From positions 1-21,427 of IMG/VR virus record IMGVR_UViG_3300030103_003195: a stretch of DNA of 21,427 nt, one strand, 5' to 3'. A program made the translations under genes and the position numbers. Origin of the DNA: a virus. Under the pieces are notes generated by a model, which ran no database searches, was not told where the DNA came from, and saw nothing but the letters and a program-made list of their open reading frames with translations. How positions within the stretch are numbered: the stretch's first letter is position 1; every line of letters begins with the position of its first letter. Positions 1-8,002 of this stretch are shown piece after piece.

Positions 1-1
1 A

Positions 2-1282
2 GAAGAGGAACAAAATCAAGACCGCAAAAGACGTGCAGCAGAAGAACAGGCAAGAATAGAGTCTTTACGTAAACAAAGAGAACAGGCATTCAATCAACAA
101 CAATCGCAATTTGACAGAGAAATAGCTTTGGCAGAAGCAGAAGGAAAGTCAACAGTTGAATTAACTAAACAAAAGATTCAAGCAAGTATTGCATTTCAAA
201 AAGAAAAAGTTAAAGAGATACAATTGCAATTAGACGGACTAGCAGTAGCTGAAAAAGCGATTGCAGGTAATAGTGCTTTTTCTAGAGCAGTCTTGGAAAC
301 TGCTAGAAAAGACAGAGAGGAAAGGGAAGCCATAATACAAGAATTGAACAATAAGATTGCAGACAGTGAAAACCAACTGAAAATAAATGTAATAAACAAC
401 AATAAAGCAAAAGCAACAAGTTACAAAACATATGCAAAAGATGTTGAAAATAGCCAAAGACAAATAGAGGACCTTCAAAACCAATTATTACAGGATGGTT
501 TAGAAAAAGAACTTTTAATAAACAAACAAAGGTTTGAAAGACAAAGAGAGGATATTACTGCAACAGGTCAACAAAGACTTCAATTAATAGACTTGTTCAA
601 TCAACTTGAACTCCAAAAAGAAAAGGAAATAAGAGAAAAATTTGATGTATTTAAAACAGAATCTTTTGATACTGAAATTGCTCAACTTGAGTTACAAAGT
701 GCCAAAAAAATTGAGATAGCAAAAAATGAAAACATTCAATTAGCAGGTTTAAGCAAAGAGTTGACTGATGAAGAGAAAGCCAATAATCTATCTGCTCAAC
801 AAGCTAAAGTAAAATTTGCTAATGATGCGTTTGGAGCATTGAGCGAGTTAACAAATGCCTTTGCAGGAGAAAGTGAAAAGTCACAAAAAAAAGCATTTCA
901 AATTAACAAAGCAATTGGTATTGCTCAAGCCATAGTAAATACAGCCGGTGCAGTTTCAGCAGCCATTAACCCTGCTGTTGGCGGTTTGGGTATTCCTGCT
1001 GGTATTCCCGGAGCGGTATTGGCAGCAGCAACAGGAGCAGCTCAAATTGCAACAATAGCCAAAACTAAATTTGGGGGAGCAGGTTCAGGAGAAACTCCAA
1101 GCATAGATGCAAGCGCAGCAGGAGGTCAAGCACGAGCACCTTCTTTCAATGTGGTCGGTGACAGCGGTGTAAATCAATTAGCACAAATACAACAACAACC
1201 CGTACAAGCGTTTGTGGTGAGTGGCGAAGTAACAACGAGCCAAGCTTTAGACAGAAACAGAGTAGAAAATGCAACACTATAA
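2..1282 (+). CDS. Phage tail tape-measure protein, C-terminal part (5' end outside window)
   Basis: The reading frame is open from the first bases of the window, so this is the 3' part of a larger gene; a TTG at 128 is not the true start. About the first 260 residues are Gln/Lys/Glu-rich coiled coil. A hydrophobic Ala/Gly/Ile-rich segment follows (nt about 910-1075), then a Gly/Ser/Gln-rich tail ending in a VSGEVTTSQALDRNR-like motif. This coiled coil, hydrophobic helix and short terminal motif is the usual C-terminus of tape-measure proteins in Bacteroidota phages. The family sets tail length and is associated with DNA passage during infection. The gene ends 21 bp before the next start, and a GTTATTATA element lies in that gap. 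Identity rests on composition and the terminal motif; another large coiled-coil virion protein is possible. Confidence 0.7.
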   Translation, partial: EEEQNQDRKRRAAEEQARIESLRKQREQAFNQQQSQFDREIALAEAEGKSTVELTKQKIQASIAFQKEKVKEIQLQLDGLAVAEKAIAGNSAFSRAVLETARKDREEREAIIQELNNKIADSENQLKINVINNNKAKATSYKTYAKDVENSQRQIEDLQNQLLQDGLEKELLINKQRFERQREDITATGQQRLQLIDLFNQLELQKEKEIREKFDVFKTESFDTEIAQLELQSAKKIEIAKNENIQLAGLSKELTDEEKANNLSAQQAKVKFANDAFGALSELTNAFAGESEKSQKKAFQINKAIGIAQAIVNTAGAVSAAINPAVGGLGIPAGIPGAVLAAATGAAQIATIAKTKFGGAGSGETPSIDASAAGGQARAPSFNVVGDSGVNQLAQIQQQPVQAFVVSGEVTTSQALDRNRVENATL

Positions 1283-1289
1283 ACAAATA

Positions 1290-1301
1290 AAAGTTATTAT
1301 A
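1290..1301 (+). promoter_or_regulatory. GTTATTATA element, copy 1
   Basis: AAAGTTATTATA sits 2 nt upstream of the protease ATG at 1304. The same AAAGTTATTATA core precedes the starts at 2617 and 5403. It may be a promoter -10/-7 element giving leaderless or nearly leaderless mRNA, or a translation-initiation element. Confidence 0.4.
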
Positions 1302-1303
1302 AT

Positions 1304-2437
1304 ATGAGGATAGTAGAATTGATCATAGACGAATCAGACGAGCAAAGCGGAATTGAAGCAGTATCGCTTGTTGAAACACCAGCAATAGAAGAAAATTTTA
1401 TAGCACTAAACAAACAACAAATACTACTTAAAGAAGTAGATAAAGAAAAGCGTATTCTTATGGGTGCAGCTTTAGTGCCTAATAAACAAATCTACAGACG
1501 CAACGAAAAGACGAATGATGAATACTACATTTACTTTAGTAAAGACACTGTTCGTAAAGCTTCTGAGTTATTTTTTAAAAGATCTAATCATAAAAACGCA
1601 ACTTACGAACATCAACAACCAATAAAAGGAACTACTATCGTAGAAAGCTGGATTGTCGAAAACACGAAAAAAGATAAAAGCGCACACTACGGCTTAAACG
1701 TGCCAGAGGGTACTTGGATAATCAGTATGAAAATTGAAGATGAAGAACTATACAACAAGGCCAAAGAAGGCGAAATAAAAGGTTTTAGTATTGAAGGATA
1801 TTTTGCCGATAAATACGATATGACTAAAGAAGAAAGCTTTGAAGACTTTGAAAAGAAAATGCTTGTTGAAGAACTAAAAGAACTTCTACAAAAACAAGAA
1901 TTAGAATCATATAGCGACTATCCAGAAAGCGTAAGAAACAATGCAAGGCGAGGTCGTGAATTGAATAAAGCAGTGGGCAACAAATGTGCCACACGCATAG
2001 GAAAATTACGAAGTAAGCAATTGATGGACAAAGAAAAACTTTCAGTGTCTGTAATTAAAAGAATGTTTAGCTATTTAAGCAGAGCAGAAACTTACTACGA
2101 TGCTGGTGACAAAGAATCTTGTGGTTATATTTCTTATTTATTGTGGGGTGGTAAATCAGCAAAGACTTGGGCAGAATCTAAACTAAAACAAATAGAGCGA
2201 GAGGAGTTGGCAAGTATGTTAATCGATGACAATTTTGCAATCATAGATGACCGACTTGCCTATTCTTCTGAAGCTATGGCACAAAAAGCGGCTAAAGATT
2301 TAGGTGTTGAAGGCATACACGAACACGAATACGAAGGCAAGACTTGGTATATGGTTGGCGAAACGCACGAATTAGATTTATACGGTAAATGTCCAAAGGG
2401 CTACAAAAAGAAGAATGGTAAATGCGTTAAGAAATGA
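1304..2437 (+). CDS. XkdF-like phage (prohead) protease with C-terminal extensions
   Basis: 377 aa. Residues 1-30 carry the start typical of this family (VELIIDE... GIEAVSLVETPAIE). Residues about 50-170 resemble the XkdF/Peptidase_S78_2 putative phage serine protease: H103 in a YEHQ motif and S162 in a GFSIEGYF motif are the likely catalytic pair. Residues about 205-298 form a separate module (YPESVRNNARRG... CATRIGK... RMFSYLSRA... SCGYISYLLWGG... KLKQIE) often found in Bacteroidota phage head proteins. A last module from about 312 ends in a two-Cys motif (C363, C374; GKCPKGYKKKNGKC). The expected role is maturation of the capsid or scaffold; the scaffold-like and capsid genes lie 0.6-1.3 kb downstream, which fits. 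The stop overlaps the next ATG (ATGA). The extensions have no assigned function. Confidence 0.72.
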   Translation: MRIVELIIDESDEQSGIEAVSLVETPAIEENFIALNKQQILLKEVDKEKRILMGAALVPNKQIYRRNEKTNDEYYIYFSKDTVRKASELFFKRSNHKNATYEHQQPIKGTTIVESWIVENTKKDKSAHYGLNVPEGTWIISMKIEDEELYNKAKEGEIKGFSIEGYFADKYDMTKEESFEDFEKKMLVEELKELLQKQELESYSDYPESVRNNARRGRELNKAVGNKCATRIGKLRSKQLMDKEKLSVSVIKRMFSYLSRAETYYDAGDKESCGYISYLLWGGKSAKTWAESKLKQIEREELASMLIDDNFAIIDDRLAYSSEAMAQKAAKDLGVEGIHEHEYEGKTWYMVGETHELDLYGKCPKGYKKKNGKCVKK

Positions 2438-2574
2438 GAAAAAAACGAACCAAAGAAACACAAGGTAAATCAAGCCCTAAAGGAGGCAAAAGAGGTTGCT
2501 TATGTAAAGACAACACATATAGTTCAAAGTGTTGTAACGGCACACTTAGAGCGCAAGGAATAGGCAAGATTTAA
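2434..2574 (+). CDS. Cys-rich 46-residue conserved phage miniprotein
   Basis: The ATG overlaps the protease stop (ATGA), implying translational coupling. It encodes a basic N-terminus (MRKKRTKETQGK) and then a compact Cys motif, RGCLCKDNTYSSKCCNG, ending LRAQGIGKI. Four Cys in the C-x-C ... C-C arrangement could bind a metal or form disulphides. As far as I recall, similar short CLCxDnTYsxKCCxG...QGIG segments occur next to head and tail genes of Bacteroidota phages, usually as hypothetical proteins; I know of no demonstrated function. It is real rather than a chance frame because of the coupling, the ordered Cys pattern and the lack of any competing gene. Confidence 0.65.
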   Translation: MRKKRTKETQGKSSPKGGKRGCLCKDNTYSSKCCNGTLRAQGIGKI

Positions 2575-2602
2575 AACAAAAATGAAACAAACAATTTAAT
2601 AT

Positions 2603-2614
2603 AAAGTTATTATA
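2603..2614 (+). promoter_or_regulatory. GTTATTATA element, copy 2
   Basis: AAAGTTATTATA followed by GT and the ATG at 2617. It is identical in its 12-base core to the elements before 1304 and 5403. It occupies the 42-bp gap between the Cys-rich miniprotein and the coiled-coil protein. Confidence 0.4.
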
Positions 2615-2616
2615 GT

Positions 2617-3057
2617 ATGAATACACATAGAGCCGTTAGGCAATTTTTAGCAAAAGCAGAAAACAAGACAGAATTAAAATCTCAAAGAGTTGAATTAAAT
2701 GTTGTACAAGACATAAATAAAGCTTTGGGTAAAGTAGAAAAAGCTAATAAAAATTTATTAGACATCGGGGTAAAAGCAAAACAAGCCGAGAAAAAACACG
2801 AAGATGCGTTAATGAAAGCTTATGAAAAATCGTTAGATGACCAAGATAAATTAACGGATAAATTGAAAAAAGAGGAAAACGCAATGTCCGAAGCAAAAAA
2901 AGCTATTGCATCGGCAGAAAAAGGCGCAAAAGCGTTAGGATTAGATGCAAGTCAAATACCAAATTATGAAATATTAGTAAGCTTAATGAAAGACTTTCCA
3001 TCACTATATAATGATGCAAATAATTTAATTAGATTAATTTCATCGGCTAAAATTTAA
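2617..3057 (+). CDS. Coiled-coil protein of the head gene cluster, function unknown
   Basis: 146 aa, rich in Lys, Glu and Ala, with heptad-like helices over residues about 25-100 and a more hydrophobic C-terminal helix (residues 115-146, ending NNLIRLISSAKI). No catalytic motif and no membrane segment. The ATG is fixed by the GTTATTATA element just upstream and by the lack of an earlier in-frame start in the gap. It lies between the protease and the acidic scaffold-like gene, so a role in head assembly is plausible. I do not recognise the family. Confidence 0.7.
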   Translation: MNTHRAVRQFLAKAENKTELKSQRVELNVVQDINKALGKVEKANKNLLDIGVKAKQAEKKHEDALMKAYEKSLDDQDKLTDKLKKEENAMSEAKKAIASAEKGAKALGLDASQIPNYEILVSLMKDFPSLYNDANNLIRLISSAKI

Positions 3058-3069
3058 AAACAAATAAAA

Positions 3070-3711
3070 ATGAAAGATAATTCAATACTAAACAAAGTGC
3101 GTGAACTTCTTGGAATGGAAGTTAAATTAGAGCAACGTAAACTAGAAGACGGTGTAACAATAATTGAAGCAGATGCTTTTGAAGCAGGTACAGAGGTTGT
3201 TATCGTAACAGAAGATGAACAAAAGATTCCATTGCCTATAGGTGAATACAAAATGGAGGATGGTATGTTACTTGTTGTAACTGAAGAAGGTTTAATTGCA
3301 GAGATTAAAGAAGAGGAAGCAGAAGAGGAAGTTGTCGAAGAGGAAGCTAAAAAAGAAAAAGAATACGAAGAGGAAGTTGAGGCAACTACTGAAGAAGCAA
3401 AACCAATTAAGAAAACAGTTGAATCAATCGTGAAAGAAACTTTCTTTTCTGAAATGGAAGCTTTGAAAAAAGAAAACGAAGATCTAAAAGCACAATTAGA
3501 AAAATTATCTAAAGTGGAAACTGTTGAAGAAACTGTAGAATCTACAGAGAAAACAAAAGAAGAAGTTGTTGAACTTTCTGAAGAAGTAGAAGCAGCAGCG
3601 AAACCAATTACACACAATCCAGAGAATAAGAAAAAGACGGAACATATTCAATACAGTGCTAAACGTCAAAAAACGACTCTTGATCGTGTAATGGATAAAT
3701 TAAGTAAATAA
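3070..3711 (+). CDS. Acidic scaffold-like head assembly protein
   Basis: 213 aa. The N-terminal third (residues 15-75) is a beta-rich domain with EDGVTIIEADAFEAGTEV and IPLPIGEYKMEDGMLLVVTE segments, a pattern often seen just before the major capsid gene in Bacteroidota phages. From residue 76 it becomes highly acidic and helical (runs of Glu/Lys/Val, coiled coil about 115-180), and it ends in a basic tail. A low-complexity acidic helical protein encoded 25 bp upstream of the capsid gene, with an XkdF-like protease nearby, fits an internal scaffold that guides shell assembly and is later cleaved. This role is inferred from position and composition. The long antisense frame opposite is a shadow of the Glu-rich codons. 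Confidence 0.65.
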   Translation: MKDNSILNKVRELLGMEVKLEQRKLEDGVTIIEADAFEAGTEVVIVTEDEQKIPLPIGEYKMEDGMLLVVTEEGLIAEIKEEEAEEEVVEEEAKKEKEYEEEVEATTEEAKPIKKTVESIVKETFFSEMEALKKENEDLKAQLEKLSKVETVEETVESTEKTKEEVVELSEEVEAAAKPITHNPENKKKTEHIQYSAKRQKTTLDRVMDKLSK

Positions 3712-3736
3712 TTATTAATAAATAAAATAAAAAACA

Positions 3737-4660
3737 ATGGCAGTATCATTGACATCAACGTACGCTGGTGAATTTGCAGGAAAATATATTTCCGCGGCAC
3801 TTCTTTCCGGTAGTACATTAGAAAACGGATTGGTAACCGTATTACCAAATGTGAAGTACAAGCAAGTGCTTCAAACAGGTTCTTTAGGTAGCATCGTAGC
3901 TAACGCAACTTGCGACTACACTGCATCTGGAACTTTAACATTGGCTGAAAAAATTATCGAGCCAGAAGAATTCCAAGTAAACTATGACATCTGTAAAAAA
4001 GATCTAATTAATTCTTGGGAAGCTGAGCAAATGGGCTTTTCTGCATTTGACAATTTAGCACCTTCATTATCTGATTTCGTTATTGGATACACTGCTGCTA
4101 AAGTAGCTGCTCAAGTAGAAAATACTATTTGGAGTGGACAAACAGGAACAGCTGGAGAATTTGACGGATTTTACTACTTAGCAACTGCTGGTGGTTCTGG
4201 TTGTGTTGCTGTAACAGGAACATCGGTTACTGCTGCCAATTGCATCGATGAGATGGGGAAGGTTGTCGACGCTATTCCTCAAGCAGTCTACGGCAAAGAA
4301 GATCTATTTATTTACGTGGCTCCTAACGTAGCTCGTGCATATATCCGCGCTCTTGGTGGATTTGGTGCTAACGGTCTTGGTGCTAACGGTGTAAACAACG
4401 AAGGAACAACTTGGTTTACTAACGGTGCATTGTCATTCGATGGTATTCCTGTAGTAGTTGCACAAGGTCTTCCAGCTTCATCTATGATGGCAGCACAAAA
4501 ATCTAATATGTTCTTTGGAACTGGACTACTTTCAGACCACAACGAAGTTAGAGTATTAGATATGGCAGAACTTGACGGAAGCCAAAATGTTCGCGTAATT
4601 ATGCGATTTACTGGTGCCGTTCAAATGGGAATTAATTCAGACGTAGTTATCTACGCTTAA
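3737..4660 (+). CDS. Major capsid protein
   Basis: 307 aa. It begins MAVSLTSTYAGEFAGKYISAAL and contains NGLVTVLPNVKYKQVLQT and ITEPEEF-like segments (IIEPEEFQVNYDICKKDL), which resemble the capsid proteins of Bacteroidota siphoviruses. Gly/Ala-rich beta structure dominates and there is no signal or membrane segment. The C-terminus (VRVIMRFTGAVQMGINSDVVIYA) is the hydrophobic beta strand typical of such capsid proteins. Support also comes from its place after the scaffold-like gene and the strong terminator 20 bp downstream, a layout suited to a highly expressed virion protein. An HK97-like fold is expected but cannot be shown by reading alone. Confidence 0.75.
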   Translation: MAVSLTSTYAGEFAGKYISAALLSGSTLENGLVTVLPNVKYKQVLQTGSLGSIVANATCDYTASGTLTLAEKIIEPEEFQVNYDICKKDLINSWEAEQMGFSAFDNLAPSLSDFVIGYTAAKVAAQVENTIWSGQTGTAGEFDGFYYLATAGGSGCVAVTGTSVTAANCIDEMGKVVDAIPQAVYGKEDLFIYVAPNVARAYIRALGGFGANGLGANGVNNEGTTWFTNGALSFDGIPVVVAQGLPASSMMAAQKSNMFFGTGLLSDHNEVRVLDMAELDGSQNVRVIMRFTGAVQMGINSDVVIYA

Positions 4661-4680
4661 TATTAACTATAACTAGAGAA

Positions 4681-4708
4681 GGGTAGGTAAGATTGCCTGC
4701 CCTTTTTT
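4681..4708 (+). terminator. Rho-independent terminator after the capsid gene
   Basis: GGGTAGGT (4681-4688) pairs with GCCTGCCC (4695-4702) in 8 bp including two G-U pairs. The loop is AAGATT, and six T follow at once (4703-4708). Confidence 0.85.
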
Positions 4709-4730
4709 ATTTAAAAAAAATTTTTCACTT

Positions 4731-5303
4731 ATGAGTTGTGATATTACCAATGGTCGCGTTGAAGAATGCAAAGATTCAGTCTCAGGATTGAAAGCAATCT
4801 ACTTTGCAAATTTCGACGATCTTGACACAGACAACATCACTTACGATGTAACAAACACGGACACAATTGACACTTGGGTACCAGCATCGCTTTTATCTTT
4901 GTACAAGTACGAATTAAAGTCAAGCGAAAATTCGTTTACGACTGCCGTACAAACTTCAAGAGATAACGGTACTACATTCTTTGAGCAAACTTTGGCTATT
5001 TCTTTAAAGAAACAAGACCAAGCTATGCACAAGAATATAAAACTGCTAGCCTATGGCCGGCCGCGCATAATAGTTCGCACGATGACCGATCAGTTCTTTC
5101 TCATGGGATTAGCTCAAGGCTGTGATACCACAGCAGGGGAAATTTCCAGCGGAGCTGCCCTGGGAGATTTTAATGGCTACAAATTGACGTTTGTTGCTTC
5201 CGAGGTTCTGCCTGCGAACTTTATTGATGTTTCTACAGAAGCAGCATTAAAAACAGCTTTTGCAGATGGTTCAGGAGCAGATGCTTCAATTGTGACAGCA
5301 TAA
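4731..5303 (+). CDS. Tail-tube-like virion protein
   Basis: 190 aa. The sequence starts MSCDITNGRVEECKDSVSGL, followed by YFANFDDLD, LYKYELKSS, DNGTTFFEQTLAI, LLAYGRPRIIVR and GYKLTFVASEVLPANFI. This order of motifs is common in proteins encoded just after the capsid gene in Bacteroidota phages, usually called structural or major tail proteins. Beta-rich content and size fit a tail-tube subunit. It sits between two strong terminators, so it can be expressed as its own unit. About nt 5041-5220 (residues 104-163) are clearly richer in GC and use GCC, CTG and TCC codons unlike the rest of the gene, which suggests a recombined segment. The exact structural role is inferred. Confidence 0.6.
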   Translation: MSCDITNGRVEECKDSVSGLKAIYFANFDDLDTDNITYDVTNTDTIDTWVPASLLSLYKYELKSSENSFTTAVQTSRDNGTTFFEQTLAISLKKQDQAMHKNIKLLAYGRPRIIVRTMTDQFFLMGLAQGCDTTAGEISSGAALGDFNGYKLTFVASEVLPANFIDVSTEAALKTAFADGSGADASIVTA

Positions 5304-5331
5304 GGTTTTTCTTTTCCTTTCATAATGTAAG

Positions 5332-5358
5332 AGGCACTTTTCGGAGTGCCTTTTTTTT
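5332..5358 (+). terminator. Rho-independent terminator with TTCG loop
   Basis: AGGCACTT (5332-5339) pairs with GAGTGCCT (5344-5351), closing a TTCG tetraloop (5340-5343), and is followed by a run of T to 5358. It separates the tail-tube-like gene from the gene at 5403. Confidence 0.85.
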
Positions 5359-5385
5359 GTCAATTAAAAACAAAAAGCGGTAAAA

Positions 5386-5397
5386 AAAGTTATTATA
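5386..5397 (+). promoter_or_regulatory. GTTATTATA element, copy 3
   Basis: AAAGTTATTATA occurs 5 nt upstream of the ATG at 5403. It follows a strong terminator by about 28 bp, and the downstream genes need a new promoter, so this copy gives the best argument that the element is transcriptional. Confidence 0.45.
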
Positions 5398-5402
5398 GTA
5401 TA

Positions 5403-5735
5403 ATGATAATTTTAACTACAAGTGGAGTACAACAGACGTTTAGTTTCATACCAAGAAGCCAAACCTACGACACTTTAAATTTAACAGACGAACAACTAAA
5501 CACAACCGTAGCCGTAACAATCCAAGCAAGTACAAACGGAGATTATTACGATACAATTAGTGCCGTGTTTTCGTTAAAAGAAGGACACTTCTATAAGCTT
5601 GAATTAAAAAACGGTAGTACGGTAGTTCATAAAGACAGAGTATTTTGCACTGATCAACCTGTAGCAACCTATTCAGTAAACAACGGACAGTATACAAGCC
5701 AAGCATCGAATAACGAATTTATAATTTATGAGTAA
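5403..5735 (+). CDS. Small conserved Bacteroidota phage protein, virion region
   Basis: 110 aa. The ATG at 5403 is chosen over an upstream GTG at 5346 because that GTG lies inside the terminator stem and the GTTATTATA element lies directly before 5403. The sequence (MIILTTSGVQQTFSFIPRS..., ending VFCTDQP... YSVNNGQYTSQASNNEFIIYE) is beta-rich with no membrane segment. Short proteins with a TTSxxQQxFSFIPRS start and a KDxxFCTDQ motif occur between the tail and portal genes of flavobacterial phages; their function is not known to me. It overlaps the portal start by 8 bp, so the two are probably cotranslated. Confidence 0.65.
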   Translation: MIILTTSGVQQTFSFIPRSQTYDTLNLTDEQLNTTVAVTIQASTNGDYYDTISAVFSLKEGHFYKLELKNGSTVVHKDRVFCTDQPVATYSVNNGQYTSQASNNEFIIYE

Positions 5736-7500
5736 GGATATACACATATTAGAATTAGCCGCCTACGAGCAACCAATTATTACGGAATCTAAACGTGAAG
5801 ACTGGGTAGAGTTTGGCGATGATAATAATTATTACCAATTTTTGATTGACTGCTACACAAATAGTACGACACAGAACGCTATCATAAACAACACTAATAG
5901 ATTAGTATACGGAAAAGGTTTAAGCGCTTCAGACGCTTCGAGAAAGCCAAATGAGTACGCTGCTATGATGGCTTTATTTAGCAAAAAATGTACACGCTAT
6001 CTTGTAAGCGACTTAAAACTATTAGGGCAGTGTGCTATGCAAGTCATATACACGAAAGACAGAAAGAAAATAGCACAAGTAGAACATATTCCTGTTCAAT
6101 TATTAAGAGCCGAGAAGTGCAACGAAGAAGGTAAGGTAGAAGCTTACTATTATTCAGACGATTGGACAGACACTAAAAACTATAAACCACAAAGAATTCC
6201 AGCATATGGATGCTCAAAAGAAGCAATTGAAATATATTTAATTAGGCCGTATAGTGTTGGATTGAAGTATTATTCTTTACCGGATTACATTGGTTGTTTG
6301 CCATATTGCACACTCGAAGAATCAATCAGCGAGTACTTGCTAAACGAAGTAAATAATGGTTTCTCGAGTAGATCTGTGATCAATTTTAACAATGGTCAGC
6401 CGAGCGATGAACAGCAAAGATTAATAAAAAGCAAAGTTTTAAACCAACTTACAGGAACGCAAGGCGAGAAAGTCATCATATCCTTTAATAATAATGCTGA
6501 GAGCAAAACAACCGTTGATGCGATGCCGGTGAATGATGCACCGGATTTATACGCAACACTTGCAGAAGAATGTTTAAGAAAAATAATGCTTGGTAACAAT
6601 GTTACTTCGCCTTTATTATTTGGAATTGCAAGTAGTAATGGTTTTAGTTCAAATGCAGACGAGTTGAAAGATAGTTTTATTCTTTTCGATAATATGGTAA
6701 TTCGACCGATGCAAGAACTATTGATTGATGCGTTTGATGAAATACTTGCATACAACGGCATAGCTTTAAACTTGTACTTTAAAACATTAAAGCCATTAGA
6801 ATTTACCGATTTGAGTGGTATGATGGATGAAGAACAAATCGAAGAAGAAACAGGTTTAGAATTAAGCGAAGTAAATAAAGAACTACAAGACTTTATTGCA
6901 TTAGGCGAAGAAGAAAACGAAGAATGGCTTTTATTAGATGAATATGAAGTAGATTACGAAACAGACGATGAAGAAAACACGCTATTATCAAGCGACATAA
7001 AAACGGAACTAAGTTTTAAAGACAAATTAATTAATCTTGTTTCCACAGGTGTAGCATTTCCCAATGCTAAAGACGCTAAACAAGATCAAATAGTAGACGG
7101 TATTAAATTTATGACAAGATATGTTTATGCTGGTGACATACAAGACAATACACGAATATTTTGTAGAACTATGCTACAAGCTAATAAAATATATCGTAAA
7201 AAAGATATTTTAAATATGAAGACAAAAGCCGTTAATCCAGGTTGGGGTCCAAGAGGAAAAGACACCTACTCTATATGGCTTTATAAAGGCGGGGGTAATT
7301 GCCATCATTTTTGGCAGAAACGTATCTATGTTTCTTTTGAAGGTACAGGTATAGATGTTCGTTCTCCGTTAGCAAGAACGGTATCAATCGAAAAGGCAAG
7401 AAAATACGGTTACTCTATAAAAAACAATAGTGTTTTAGTTGAAAAAAGACCTATTGATATGAAGAACAGAGGTTTCTTACCTAAAAATAAAAAGCAATAA
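5728..7500 (+). CDS. Portal protein with C-terminal extension
   Basis: 590 aa. Residues about 1-380 read as a phage portal: an early WVEFGDDNNYYQFLIDCYTNS segment, NTNRLVYGKGL, a LLGQCAMQVIY strand, HIPVQLLRAEK, an SGIASSNGFSS-like loop (LLFGIASSNGFSSNADEL) and the long helix FILFDNMVIRPMQELLIDAFDEIL. An acidic linker (about 365-425) leads to a C-terminal domain (about 430-590) with TRYVYAGDIQDNTRIFCRTM, KAVNPGWGPRGKDTYSIWLYKGGGNCHHFWQKR and a Pro-rich end. That domain is found fused to portals or alone in Bacteroidota phages. The portal dodecamer forms the DNA entry vertex and connects head and tail. The extension, with CHH and paired Cys, may have a MuF-like or metal-binding role; this is unproven. 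Confidence 0.75.
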   Translation: MSKDIHILELAAYEQPIITESKREDWVEFGDDNNYYQFLIDCYTNSTTQNAIINNTNRLVYGKGLSASDASRKPNEYAAMMALFSKKCTRYLVSDLKLLGQCAMQVIYTKDRKKIAQVEHIPVQLLRAEKCNEEGKVEAYYYSDDWTDTKNYKPQRIPAYGCSKEAIEIYLIRPYSVGLKYYSLPDYIGCLPYCTLEESISEYLLNEVNNGFSSRSVINFNNGQPSDEQQRLIKSKVLNQLTGTQGEKVIISFNNNAESKTTVDAMPVNDAPDLYATLAEECLRKIMLGNNVTSPLLFGIASSNGFSSNADELKDSFILFDNMVIRPMQELLIDAFDEILAYNGIALNLYFKTLKPLEFTDLSGMMDEEQIEEETGLELSEVNKELQDFIALGEEENEEWLLLDEYEVDYETDDEENTLLSSDIKTELSFKDKLINLVSTGVAFPNAKDAKQDQIVDGIKFMTRYVYAGDIQDNTRIFCRTMLQANKIYRKKDILNMKTKAVNPGWGPRGKDTYSIWLYKGGGNCHHFWQKRIYVSFEGTGIDVRSPLARTVSIEKARKYGYSIKNNSVLVEKRPIDMKNRGFLPKNKKQ

Positions 7501-7501
7501 T

Positions 7502-8002
7502 ATGGCAACTGCACTATTAATAACCAGAGACGATATAGTACGTTTTACAAACGTAAATGGTAATGTGGACGTAGATAAGTTCATTCAGTTTTGTCTTATT
7601 TCTCAAGATATTCATATACAATCTATGCTTGGCACAAAGCTACTTGAAAAGATACAAGCAGACATAATAGCCGGTACTTTAGCAGACCCTTATTTGAATT
7701 TACTAACTAAATACGTGAAGCCAGTTCAAATCCATTTTGCAATGGTTGAATACTTGCCTTACGCAGCTTATACAGTCGCAAATAAAGGTGTATATAAACA
7801 CGGAGCAGAAAATAGTGAAACAGTAAGCAAAGAAGAAGTAGATTTTATGATCGAGAAACAACGACAAACGGCTATGCACTACAAAGAAAGATTCGTTGAT
7901 TATATTTGCAACAATAGTGCATTGTTTCCAGAGTACAACGCAAACGAAGGCGAGGATATGTTTCCGAACGATAGTACGAACTTTACAGGTTGGTGCATAT
8001 GA
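7502..8002 (+). CDS. DUF6712-like head-tail connector protein
   Basis: 166 aa, starting 1 nt after the portal stop. It is mostly helical, with LITRDDIVRFTNVNGNVDVDKFIQF near the N-terminus, IQSMLGTKLLEKIQADI, KPVQIHFAMVEYLPYAAYTVANKGVY and a conserved GAENSETVSKEEVDFM segment, ending FPEYNANEGEDMFPND. This matches the DUF6712 pattern of Bacteroidota phages, thought to be head-completion or adaptor proteins because they follow the portal and resemble helical connectors. No enzyme motif. The stop overlaps the next small ATG (ATGA). Confidence 0.65.
   Translation: MATALLITRDDIVRFTNVNGNVDVDKFIQFCLISQDIHIQSMLGTKLLEKIQADIIAGTLADPYLNLLTKYVKPVQIHFAMVEYLPYAAYTVANKGVYKHGAENSETVSKEEVDFMIEKQRQTAMHYKERFVDYICNNSALFPEYNANEGEDMFPNDSTNFTGWCI

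Noticed and set aside
128-130. TTG at 128 as the start of the first gene
   Set aside because: The frame is open to the window edge with the same coiled-coil composition, so the gene begins outside the window.
3054-3617. Long antisense frame (187 codons, Ser/Val-rich) opposite the scaffold-like gene
   Set aside because: It mirrors Glu/Lys-rich codons of the + strand gene, gives a low-complexity product, and no other gene lies on the - strand.
5346-5402. Upstream GTG start at 5346 for the 110-aa protein
   Set aside because: The GTG lies in the terminator stem; the ATG at 5403 follows a repeated upstream element and gives the family-like N-terminus.
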